Shown here: piece after piece, positions 36,201 to 42,900 of the stretch | How positions within the stretch are numbered: the stretch's first letter is position 1 | How the letters are laid out: each line of letters opens with the position of its first letter | Source: Tribonema minus | Taxonomy: Eukaryota > Sar > Xanthophyceae > Tribonematales > Tribonemataceae | Assembly (NCBI GenBank): GCA_017506865.1 | Contig: JAFCMP010000257.1 | Coordinates: forward strand, 124,001-188,000 | Length of the DNA stretch: 64,000 nucleotides | Direction of reading: 5' to 3' | Made by a program: the position numbers and the translations under genes | The notes under the pieces: model-generated | Told to the model about the DNA's origin: nothing | What the model saw: the letters and a program-made list of their open reading frames with translations, nothing else | Databases searched by the model: none

Positions 36201-38027
36201 GGTGCGGCAGTGGCAGCCGTCACTAAAGGCGTTTTCCGCCGCGAACGTCGTTTTGGCATTGGCGTTGTCGCTACTGGTGAATCCGGCGGCAGTGTCGCCC
36301 GACGGCGTTTATTTGCCGCTGGTGGCGGTAGTACCACCAAGCTCAGTACAATCATCGCTGCTGGCGGCAGTGCGTTTGAGTGGTTGTCGTTGCGACACTT
36401 TCAGACTGTCATACGACATGTAGATTCCTTACAGCTAGATGCCAATCATCTGGGCTTTGGCGCGCCCTGAGCGAGAATTAATAAAAAGTACACTAAAGCA
36501 TGTGGTTGCGGTACTCACTGCTTTGGGGAAGTGACACCAGGCATCGATATTAATGTCTGTTACGCTTATGGGCAGTATACATGATGTGCTCCGCAGTAAC
36601 TAGGTAGGCATAGATGCTGCTTTTACAAGAGTATGGGTTTCAGAGCTCCACATCACTGTTGGCTGACACTAGCTATGGGAGTACACAATGCACATGTAGT
36701 ACATGTATCGCGATATACATACCCAGCCAGGTGCTCTGAACTCCATCAGTCAATGTTTCAACAGCTTGCACATCAATGAAGCTTCCCAGAGTATACATGG
36801 ACTCCAGGGCACAGCACGGTTCCATGTAATCAAATTGCATCATGAAGAAACGTTTGCAGAACTCTAGCAAGTTGGAATTAAAGTCACGTGCTGGCAATCT
36901 GAAAAGTGACACGTACTACAAAGTATACCCAACTGCTCACGTTCCGGCGGGGACCCAGAGCACATCTTTCTTTGCCATAGCACTGATGGCGGCCATGAAG
37001 GCCGGACTGTCATCCACTGAGCCGTCGCCGTTTGCGTTGAAGTTCTTGATGTTGTGCGTGGGCACTAGGGTAGGTATTGGCGCCTCCCCCGCATTGTAGC
37101 CTGCCGCAAGTGCACAGCAAAGTACAGTGAGTACACAGAGAAGTACAGCACAGTACAGTGAGTGAACAGAGCAGTACAGCACAGTACATGGCCATCAGCG
37201 AGTGCATTCAGTGACAATCAAGAAATTCAAGATGGATTCTGAATTGCTGCTGATGAAGTGCCACATAATTAGCGGAAGCTCCACTGGATGTCAGGCTGTT
37301 CAGCAAGAGGTGTGGTGTGCTTATACCACACGACCACGTGATGTCAGTAAACATGGACAGCATGCACTTCGAAGCGTCTAATGCAAGACAGCTGCTTTGT
37401 GAACGCGATTTCCCGCTTGCACTCCAAATTGCCGTGCATAACCATCTATGCAACAAGCTTCCCGGCGTGCATAAAGACGGCAGTGAGGACACGCACTGCT
37501 GGTTGTCTCAGGCTTGCTCGTCCACCCCAATGCTGGTCAACCAAAGAGCCAGTAGAAGCGATTCGAATCATCACTCGTGCTGATGTTGCAGCTGCTATGA
37601 GCAATTAAGATGTTCGTGGTCCCGCAGCATCGGAGCCTACAGCAGCCGCATACTACGTAGACTGCAGACTTTGCAGTTGATGCAATGTTTTAACAAATGT
37701 TGAACATGTGTTTAGCACTCACCAGCATAGGACCAGTCGAGCAATCGATAGCTCGGGTTAAACAGCTCTCCGTTGGTTCCCCACAGGGACTCTACAGCAA
37801 ATGCAGGCGAATGCAGAAGAGCAAGTCAGAGTGGACTGTTTCGGCATCAATGCCTGTGCTGTGATGCTCTGCAGTGCGCACAATTACACCTGCTGCTGCC
37901 TACCTGCAGGGAGCGTTTTCACGGCGCCAACTGAACCACGCCAAGCGAAGCTCGCCAGGGCTGCTGCTGCAGCGAAAACGGAGTGCTTTGGCGGCCGCCG
38001 CTTACGGATGGATGGGCAGCTGCGCAT
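21284..38027 (-). CDS. Pectate-lyase-superfamily right-handed beta-helix protein, predicted secreted
   Basis: Twelve exons join exactly in phase to 543 residues: 38027-37904, 37791-37723, 37100-36941, 28059-27837, 27522-27377, 26439-26195, 25164-25075, 23860-23724, 23308-23200, 22573-22561, 22028-21892, 21462-21284. Residues 1-40 look like a basic, then hydrophobic export signal (SVFAAAALASFAWRGSVGA). Next come SYRLLDWSYAGYNAGEAPIP and the Pectate_lyase_3-type opening NFNANGDGSVDDSPAF, then beta-helix rungs (SKRISILGEGSG, NIGVEGLKI, HLEEKGFNGIELINVFNSWV, HHALWVGHNSTSVL, GKGSNINMDHHMAQNYG). It ends with VNLYQAQRAVRLA. From the family, it is a polysaccharide-active or binding beta-helix; the substrate cannot be inferred. 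Oddities: the fourth exon is reached across an intron of about 8.9 kb holding a LINE; exon 10 is a 13-nt microexon; introns carry copies of two acceptors. Confidence 0.85.
22010..22190 (-). repeat. Tandem copy of the exon-11 acceptor region of the beta-helix gene
   Basis: About 22016-22068 (GGATTGAAATGGCCTGCACT ... GGAGTATAGTT) recurs at about 22130-22180 (GGATTGAAACGGCCCTGCAT ... GGAGTATAGTT). The flanking GTGCACAGTGCTCAGGCGGC is repeated too, at 22081 and 22188. The repeat unit is about 110 bp and includes the true 3' splice site at 22029. Confidence 0.75.
22561..22573 (-). other. 13-nt microexon of the beta-helix gene
   Basis: GAGCTGGCACCAG is bracketed by GAGCAG| and |GTGAGTC on the minus strand. 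The flanking exons are phase-incompatible without it. With it they read NIG-AGTR-PFQSGG, restoring the frame and the GAGTRP-type loop I expect in this family. Confidence 0.8.
23840..23990 (-). repeat. Tandem copy of the exon-8 acceptor region of the beta-helix gene
   Basis: The segment ATGCGCCGGTCGTCTGCAC with flanking sequence (about 23840-23900) recurs at about 23931-23990 with a few changes. It duplicates the 3' splice site and the first codons (DDRRMVEL). Confidence 0.85.
26131..26185. repeat. Intronic hairpin beside a 5' splice site
   Basis: Arms of 25 bp (26131-26155 and 26161-26185) are complementary with a single T/T mismatch and a 5-nt loop (TCCAC). The right arm ends 10 nt inside the intron from the donor at 26195 of the beta-helix gene. 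Confidence 0.9.
27221..27302. repeat. 36-bp tandem duplication
   Basis: CATACGGATACCTGTCAGAC... plus CAAGARCTCCGGA is repeated twice in direct tandem with one difference, in an intron of the beta-helix gene. Confidence 0.9.
28184..36355 (-). CDS. LINE (non-LTR retrotransposon) polyprotein: Cys/His domain, OTU-like protease, reverse transcriptase, restriction-like endonuclease
   Basis: A single open frame of 2,723 codons starts at ATG 36355 and stops at 28184. The N-terminal third is Pro/Ala-rich with two related RRITSR / PMEVGEP blocks, then a Cys/His-rich region (CRMCDKFI, CDGCGNLF, WRCADC). Near residue 870 is an OTU-type nucleophile motif (VGNGNCLIHTAL), with the matching His near 1058 (NVGHFELLV). 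A CPLCTLAFW finger follows near 1112. The RT core is clear: LDCENAFNSVDR (about 1848), GCQQGDPLGPLYF (about 1905), FLDDLN (about 1953), RPDKS. The C-terminus carries a CCHC finger (CPWRCSD...H...C) near 2500 and endonuclease-like RADTVID / LDTSV motifs. OTU plus RT plus endonuclease resembles the RandI/Dualen type of algal elements, though I see no APE domain. The intact frame suggests recent activity. It lies in an intron of the beta-helix gene, same strand. Confidence 0.9.
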   Translation of the reverse strand: MIVLSLVVLPPPAANKRRRATLPPDSPVATTPMPKRRSRRKTPLVTAATAAPAAGPAPANPVVAQPRTTVTAAAACGRKVTSDLTAAATPRAADMVPKPPAGAAASDGQRGAAASRRGRRRGASAGPPLGRLGSIGSINRPESPSGKLSALAKAVTTTVPVPMEVGEPTSGPAGHQRRITSRPSQPASSGASPQWHPGPQPMEVTAAETPCTADMVTTAPAAAAAAAPGGERGAAAPRRGRRRASAQSTGSVTRPEPQSGGALAKPVTVTMPVPMEVGEPGPAGHQRRITSRSLQPAGSGASLSGGSVTSDGNSRNGHPISGITAMTVLAPAKTPAANRKVNIPGLDCRMCDKFIVRANPRAPGKNCPAAHACAHQRTRHTGKGKQFAELHVQLFLDHRPIYGGLEQVCDGCGNLFIRRTAASATTPSGDLGALDQCDVWRCADCLAGPVAATACTLSGCDRASGHDHIADIHTRPTTCAAAAGGAAVGGGNSLKPTAALLAAASKCGPIRKFLGCEHLGVDPRQAHASTLDGVADAPLPRLTRSSTMGVLPGESRASDSGATMSSNDRVPSTPGSAAAAVAAGAQSSECPRDPTGSHWQGLLGAAGALARRVRALALAPNRARVTVLCAWPTGTKLGPCRTSRRLHMRPAPSDAPATQTLLGRTSCAPLVSQMHDLTVTFSLLSLREEGNDLATVFDQLSLREPVVARSPRQPAGKRGESDVTQAGDNSTHATMTETAPVTAMVASGKRSRRRGKHRRRTQERQAQCDNSRAPLAPATTPPRGGASAPSAPISGPAKVTTVTVATRIPSTVCHTVTVEEQQDALAKATNYGFSTWHTGLQALHKQALGENTATLARGGELRPVSNVGNGNCLIHTALHGIDSVAVEHGLPAPALVIAMREALLDGMVAYVTQGAGKQGASMSSMRQLTAHAAAQPACTREQFDTYGTRARCLAIEYGTNETDSADSGHTLLLQRLQEEGVWGRPLGLSVWAIVAAVYAVSVTVWQAEPQATGSTQKSTGLVLAQLMGLPAVFAPATPAQPDCHLDVLWTPPGLYTNVGHFELLVAPAAAPPLPTTMTASATTQANSTHITAPSRTQPRTALQLPQQPEPLRCPLCTLAFWQLGQKEDSKQRGKLSAASRMAPVVAHFNGGSCTRSMLNPEASTSHCQQNLAAAYAKGIRQQVDHDPSGDRAPSGSSTCNTGAHHAKRVQEMSTMYGCTAEDFLRAVRKLSACTGACGLVHMSASAGQRQCALTSPCHTCRRNGSAPTRARPAVPPGQSEGGGAGSDGAAAAAGAAAATPPKPPAVPASGAANSKSSKKRPAATATGAQRRRRTAAAAAPPGSAGSRTQSNSLRLQDSSPPHGTAVGWADMDLDPPDDAASPPPPTTTTSGRPSKPQSRASLAWDLSTPSVVHALDQTNEADLLLLRFTTTANPFRTQLQCTQWARLVEHATRLLADATDSAREAARVRLHHGAGAFAHQVSQTLVQRGYRLLHLLAAMAFGRQPEGTGMPPAARLAALLSGDFAELLRKTLSAAAALRAPKPNNAATASAQTNFDADWTEADSRQQTACAALSGKRRGVGLAAARLEAREACAPADEVTAQVLAAKHPETGTRPGVVDTPMEQVRGLVRDARRHCLHGAGVATTAGPAGSGSPVFESGQAHDRSDRPEDAASAAGRRLEVEATDILSTLSAAGAGKAGGLDGLRYEHLLMAAGPGAPVKAATRPVGSASPGLAGDSESDVMEPAFAHHLAKVFTTLLVEPELLPEQSQRLLRAAALSGIGQKRRPIACSSVWRRLLGSTAARGVKGKISGLLASMSQFGVGYRSGVEHVAARARVWHELYGTTIQLDCENAFNSVDRAAIVRGLMLFCPELLPHFESVYCGDTAPEMRVEVNGEARIICSHLGCQQGDPLGPLYFAVAAAFLLFYPDGVSATPGSMPAYGHSTAEPPAPHCAFLDDLNVLQAAYFDDAAAAGVAEVIRRLAAGGLRVRPDKSLAIAMRGTVFDEAARARLRALDIPFVDATMPESSQGFTSVGVPVGHPAYVHAAMSKHLVDAGTWRLSWQLAGMARHHLQAAQFILRRSLTKRMGFLARVVDTALSETWLHAFDGFCAWTLERMLHLHGCATAAVMKSHLLAACTAGDNEVASSGSVLVLPRLGPPELTDIAVPLRASRLPERRGGLGMPLLGLLAPAAYTAQACTTLRPAIIHATVAAGALRLGTDEHGAVTWFAQHSCAIREDQGLPPIIEAVRRSTRALTADGGEKSRTAVAEQLPASLLRWAADTTAAASTLPTAVQAIYAATAVTETGTTEPAPHTHGIVPGAEAAAAAATVPGPQAAAAAASSTPAKTQTSAEESSCSGGQEDDDDDWEAYADEICRKVVPRRRRGHFTHGLQAGLSNVLRRQYEDCLVEDLEAASAGAVGKPTQATLIGDLRDTSRRRQQASARVLAQLRSQRASGAMAWMSVPPAANDRPGAAPMSSMAAATMIMVAIFIDGWGIQGEVCPWRCSDVSPTSTHAISCPSQHIRGHNATHTAQKRCLQRILRQHHVSIVRNEDASVFKVPGYRADTVIDPGCLHFSSAYRNKGIVLDTSVRAPTASSYLTGKTNASNTDGYAAGVGEDAKVKHHTGTLTSSWAFVPFVQESYGRLGKQTSLFVKELAMHSALCSGGGKADVLRKAGLAKRQIHIELSISLARELAERVMAYTRGARMLGCVAAPVSKLLGHSAD
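36365..36492 (+). mobile_element. LINE family B 3' tail, inverted relative to the adjacent LINE ORF
   Basis: About 125 bp match the 3' end at 39170-39297 (GTTTGAGTGGTTGTCGTTGC ... GAGAATTAATAAAAAGTACA) in plus orientation. The match begins about 10-15 bp from the initiator of the minus-strand LINE ORF, so 5' end and 3' tail are joined head to head. Confidence 0.85.
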
Positions 38028-39021
38028 GGCACTGCCCTGATCACGGCACTGCAACTCCAACTTCGGCGCAATTTGAAGTTGTATATTATGTCCTGGACCG
38101 CATGGGCTGCGCGCACGATAAATCGGGCTTGCAATAACTAAATCTACGGAGGAGCCGGCGGTTCGGCGCTGGCCGGCGAGGGCCGCGGCACTTGCAAGCT
38201 GCCCTGCGAGCTCTGCTCGGCGAGTGCGTGTAGCAGCGCTTGGGTGTCGCGTGACATAGTTTTAAGTTCCGGATTAAGGCGCAGTGCGAAGAAGTTTTTT
38301 TTTTTTTTCCAAAACCCAGCAAAAAAATAGGTCAAATGGGGGCTAGGGCATTAGCCCTGCGCCTCACTGCACTGGTCGCACTGGTCCCAGACGTACATGC
38401 GAGTGGCACAAGCCTTTTTTCAATCAAGCTGAAGGTGTAAGGCATGCATGATGCAACCATAACCATGCAACGATTTTTGTGACATGATTCATAGATAGAC
38501 ATGTCATATGAAGGCCTTCACGGAGGCCAGGTTTCCCACATGTGTAGTACACAAAGCTGTTCACGGTTAGGACCATTTTGGCAGAGACACGGGAGGCCTC
38601 AAAGTGGGTCTGGTCGTGTAGAGGCAGTAGCTTAGGCACTTTGGTGCAGCATGATAGTGGGGACCGATCGGGGTTTGGGTGGGGTTTGTTGGGGTTGGGT
38701 CGGACTCTTCGTAGCAACAGCATTGATACCCTTAGCACCAGTGCCTGGTGCCTAGTGATCATTTTGCCTAGAGGCGTGATTCAGACGTGTCAGCATGGTC
38801 CTCAGTTCTGGGCGCTGTCAAAGGCGACCCAGGCCTGCATAAATCTTCTTCAAGACGGGACAAGTGTGCCTCACGGCTGGGCAACCCTAAGTAGGGTTCG
38901 GTTGTGGGGTGTTGGTGGTAGTGTGAAGAGGGGGAAGCCTGTTTGCGGTTGAGTCTCTCTTCGGAGAAGGAATGTTGCATTGAGTGCACATCCAAAGAGA
39001 GGGCTTTTCGCCCCTTGCGAA

Positions 39022-39048
39022 GCGAAATTAATAAAAGTACACAAAGGC
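39022..39048 (+). mobile_element. LINE tail remnant
   Basis: GCGAAATTAATAAAAGTACA matches the extreme 3' terminus of LINE family B. It lies directly upstream of the next truncated copy, so two insertions ended at or in the same tail sequence. Confidence 0.7.
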
Positions 39049-39297
39049 ACTGTCGGCAGCGCTCCACATGGCGTACTCTGGCCGTGTCATGACACACATG
39101 GCAGAATCCAGGGGGGGGGGGCACATGGAGGAGGACGTAGGGGAGGACCCCGAGATGCCATTTGGCGGCGGCGGCGTTTGAGTGGTTGTCGTTGCGACAC
39201 TTTCAGACTGTCATACAACATGTAGATTCCTTACAGCTAGATGCCAATCATCTGGGCTTTTTCGCGCCCTGAGCGAGAATTAATAAAAAGTACACAA
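39049..39297 (+). mobile_element. 5'-truncated LINE family B copy
   Basis: It encodes the last about 45 residues of the endonuclease ORF (SAALHMAYSG..., MEEDVGEDPEMPFGGGGV equivalent) followed by the 3' UTR and tail, in plus orientation. A poly-G run at 39110-39120 is expanded relative to the 14.7-kb copy and shifts the frame. Confidence 0.85.
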
Positions 39298-39958
39298 AGG
39301 CGATTGCATCATATATGCATGTGGCGAACTCATAACTTGTAATGTATCGACAACATGCTGGTCTTAGAACTTTGACAATTTTAATTGTACTGTTCTCATT
39401 CCTTTCCTCTTTGTAAAAATGGGTCGGTTTCACCAGCGTCATTTTGTTTTGACTGATTTCTGATTCGCGTACGCGTGACACTTGTTGTATATCATGCGCG
39501 TTATTCTGTTGCTCACTACAAGTCGTCGTATGCCGGCGACTAGGCCATTGGCATGTTTACAGCACCGCTGCTGCGATATATATGATGCTGTGATGTTGCA
39601 AGGAGTTGATGTCAGGCGCTCGTAGTTCCAGATGAGCTGAACCTCAACAAGGTGGGGCAGAAAAAAAAGAGCTTCTCTGATTGTGGAGAAGAGTTCGAAC
39701 TAATGCTTGTGTGCCTAGTGTTGCAGGTGCATGTGGTACAGTTGAAGCTTGCTCAGCACGTTGTGAGCATGCATGCCGGTGTCATACTTTTGTGGCTTGC
39801 TTACGAGTAGGATAGGGTTAGGGTGGCTTAGATTTCTCCGTGCCGATCGTTCCCGGCCGGCGAACGATCCCGGAGAACGGTGAACGGTGTGCCAGGCTTG
39901 GGGTCTCGTTCCTCTGCTCGCAACACACAGCAGTCGTAACAGCACGCAGGGATTGGAG

Positions 39959-42900
39959 ATGGAAGCCTCCAACGCTCTTTTCGAAGGCCAGCAGAATGGC
40001 GTAGACGGCGCGCTCAGCAGCAGCGCCAGCGGGAGCAGCTCTAGGAGCTTGGATGAGAATGTGGCTGGCGCCAACACTAACAACAGTGGTAATGGCGGTG
40101 GTGGCATCCTGGGACTGCCCCGGAAGCTTCTCAGAGGTTATCGCAAGCGCAATCACAAAAAGCAGGCCAAGAAGCTCGGCAAGCAGCTCAAGAGGACGCT
40201 GGCACAGCCCGTGCGCCTCAGGTAGGAATGGTAATTCCGAGTTGCCAGCAAAGCGATGTTGTTGTGCTAAAACAGCGACAAGAGGAAAGGTTGTCGTCAG
40301 CGCCGTCTTCAACATTTGTTACACGGAATGATGCTTCATCCTTGCGAGACGGTGTTCATGCCGCACACGCACTTCGCCCAACACGCCGCAGCGGTGAGTT
40401 GTGCAGCCGCTCCTCGAAGTAAAAAAACAGTCTGCAGACCACAATGCTCTACTCTGCTGTTACAGGCCTCACCGTCTATCGGAGCTCTCTTCCCTGCGCC
40501 TTGCCGCGGAGCTGGACGGCGGCGCCAGCACCACTCCCAAGCTTGCACTGGTGAACGTTGACGCCGCCATCGCCAGGGCGATTGAGGCATGTGGTGTGGA
40601 GGTGGTGCACAGAACAACACTGGGTCCGAAGGATGCCCGCGCGGCTGCACTGGCCTCAGGCAAGTGGAATTGTTATGCTGCTTCCTGTACCGTGTTGTAC
40701 TGCATCTGTGTGCATTGCGAACCAAGCAGGCTAGGACAGGCTAGGGCCGCCAGTAGGTAGGTGTTGCACCTAGTGTTGAGAGACAGCAAAGCCGCGCGTC
40801 AGCACAGATGCGTTGTGCAGACTATTAGCTGATATGCTGCTACCTCGAGGTGCGGCAGTGCAGCATGTTGCACTGAACATCACAGAGCACCCCCGGGCCG
40901 GTTTCTTCTGCAAAGCTGCAATATCGATTGAGGCATGTGGTGTGGAGGTGGTGCACAGAACAACTCTGGGTCCGAAGGATGCCCGCGCGGCTGCACTGGC
41001 CTCAGGCAAGTGGAATTGTTATGCTGCTTCCTGTACTGTGTTGTACTGCATCTGTGTGCATTGCGAACCAAGCAGGCTAGGACAGGCTAGGGCCGCCAGT
41101 AGGTAGGTGTTGCACCTAGTGTTGAGAGACAGCAAAGCCGCGCGTCAGGACAGATGCGTTGTGCAGACTATTAGCTGATATGCTGCTACCTCGAGGTGCG
41201 GCAGTGCAGCATGTTGCACTGAACATCACAGAGCACCCCCGGGCCGGTTTCTTCTGCAAAGCTGCAATATCGTTGTTATGGCTTGCGCAGCATGTGCAGC
41301 ACATACATCATTCAGCATGCATGGGTATCAGCACAACTTCCCATGGCGAACTGCTGCCCTGCTTCATCTTCAACTTTAGTCTCAACTCTACATGACTGTC
41401 TCTCAAATCTGCGCAGGCTCAGAGGAGCTGGAAGTGGACGCGCTGGTGCTGCAGTGTCACGGCAAAATCCTGAGCAAGGCTGAGAAGACTACCATAGCAG
41501 CAGCCTTTCTGGCGTCGCGACTGGTGGTCCTAGCAGCTGTGGGTCTGGGTGCGAATGAGGCGCAGTCGCTGGCCAGGGACGTCACTGCGTGGTCTAACTC
41601 AGTGTTCAGCGTGCTGAGCACTGCTGACGCGCTTACACAGGTCAGTGGCAAAGTTAGGCTACCCTGTCTGTATCAGCATTTGAGTACAAGTGGTTCTTGA
41701 AGTTGAACTTGATGGGATGGCTCCGGCATTCACAGTGTGCAGTGCAGCGTGTTGCTCAATGAGTGCAGATATGATATCACGTACATGGTCATGGTAGTGC
41801 ATGTCAGTTGTGGCGATGGTTGACATACGTGGTGGCGTGACGATGCGCTCATCACGAGGCGTCATTGGGCCAAGGGGGACGTCAGTTTTCGCCACTATTG
41901 AGGGCCACACTCATGCCATGTTGGACCTGTTGCTGTTTAAAGTGCACGCAACTCGTGCATACTTGATTGGCTGTCCTAGTGGCTTTCCAAAGCGCCCACA
42001 CATCATACGCATACTTGATCGGCCGTTTTAGCGTTGTGTTCAACGAATGGCAACCGTGTACACCTGATGAAACCATTGTGCTTGTCCTCTTTTGTTCCAT
42101 CCCAAGGCAATGATGTGTATCTGATGACACCACTGCACCCGCCCTCTTCTGCTCTGTTCAGCACATCTCAGGCCCTCTGAAAGAGCAGGTGCTACTGCGG
42201 CGCATCGTGCTGGCGGATGTTGTCGAGCGCATTGAGCCTCTCAAGAAGCAGAAGACGGTTCGCCACTTTGTCACCAGGAGTGCGGCGGCTCAGGTGCCGC
42301 TAGGGGTGAGTGGGGCGTGATTACATTTATGATATACCCTAAAGGAGTGTAAACACTGACAGGAACTTACAACATCGTGAGAGTGAATTTATACATGTGA
42401 CCACACAATGGGCACGTCCTCAGTGAAGTTATGTTGGTTTTGTTTCAGGTAAGTGCAATTAGCGTGGGGTTTAGGTTGGCAGCGGTTTTTAAAGATCCTC
42501 ATTAGGTGGGTATGAGGCGGTACATAGCCCACACGTTCACTGCAGTGGCATGTTACCATTCTTAGGTGCACTGCAGGTGCACTGTGACTATAGAAAGGTC
42601 ACGACGCTGAATGCATTTTGACATGTGACAACCAGGCCTGCACCCCAAGCTGAGGCGTGCAGCATCTAAAGCCCACGTTGTAGGTTGAACACCAGCACAG
42701 TCATGGACCAAGTGCTGTGTGTTTCCATATGCGCCCTCCCTGTTCTGTTGTGCCAGCAGGTGCCAATGCTCAGCATCTCTGGGATGTTCAAGCTCACACA
42801 CATGGTTGGCTGGTCACTTGTTACCTTAATGCTGCCTCATCTGTAGCCTTGACCTTAACCCGCACCCCTCTCACCTCTTTATGGCAGGTGACAACGCTCA

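Larger units (their letters stand above)
38028..39958. other. Divergent intergenic region with LINE debris
   Basis: It lies between the beta-helix start and the next plus-strand gene. It contains a T tract at 38296-38309, two LINE tail pieces (39022-39297), and TTAGGG-type repeats near 39812. No gene was recognised. Confidence 0.5.

Noticed and set aside
28184..36355. Reading the large ORF as a virus or a cellular gene
   Set aside because: RT motifs, CCHC plus endonuclease C-terminus and the neighbouring LINE tail fit a non-LTR retrotransposon; there are no capsid, integrase or LTR features.
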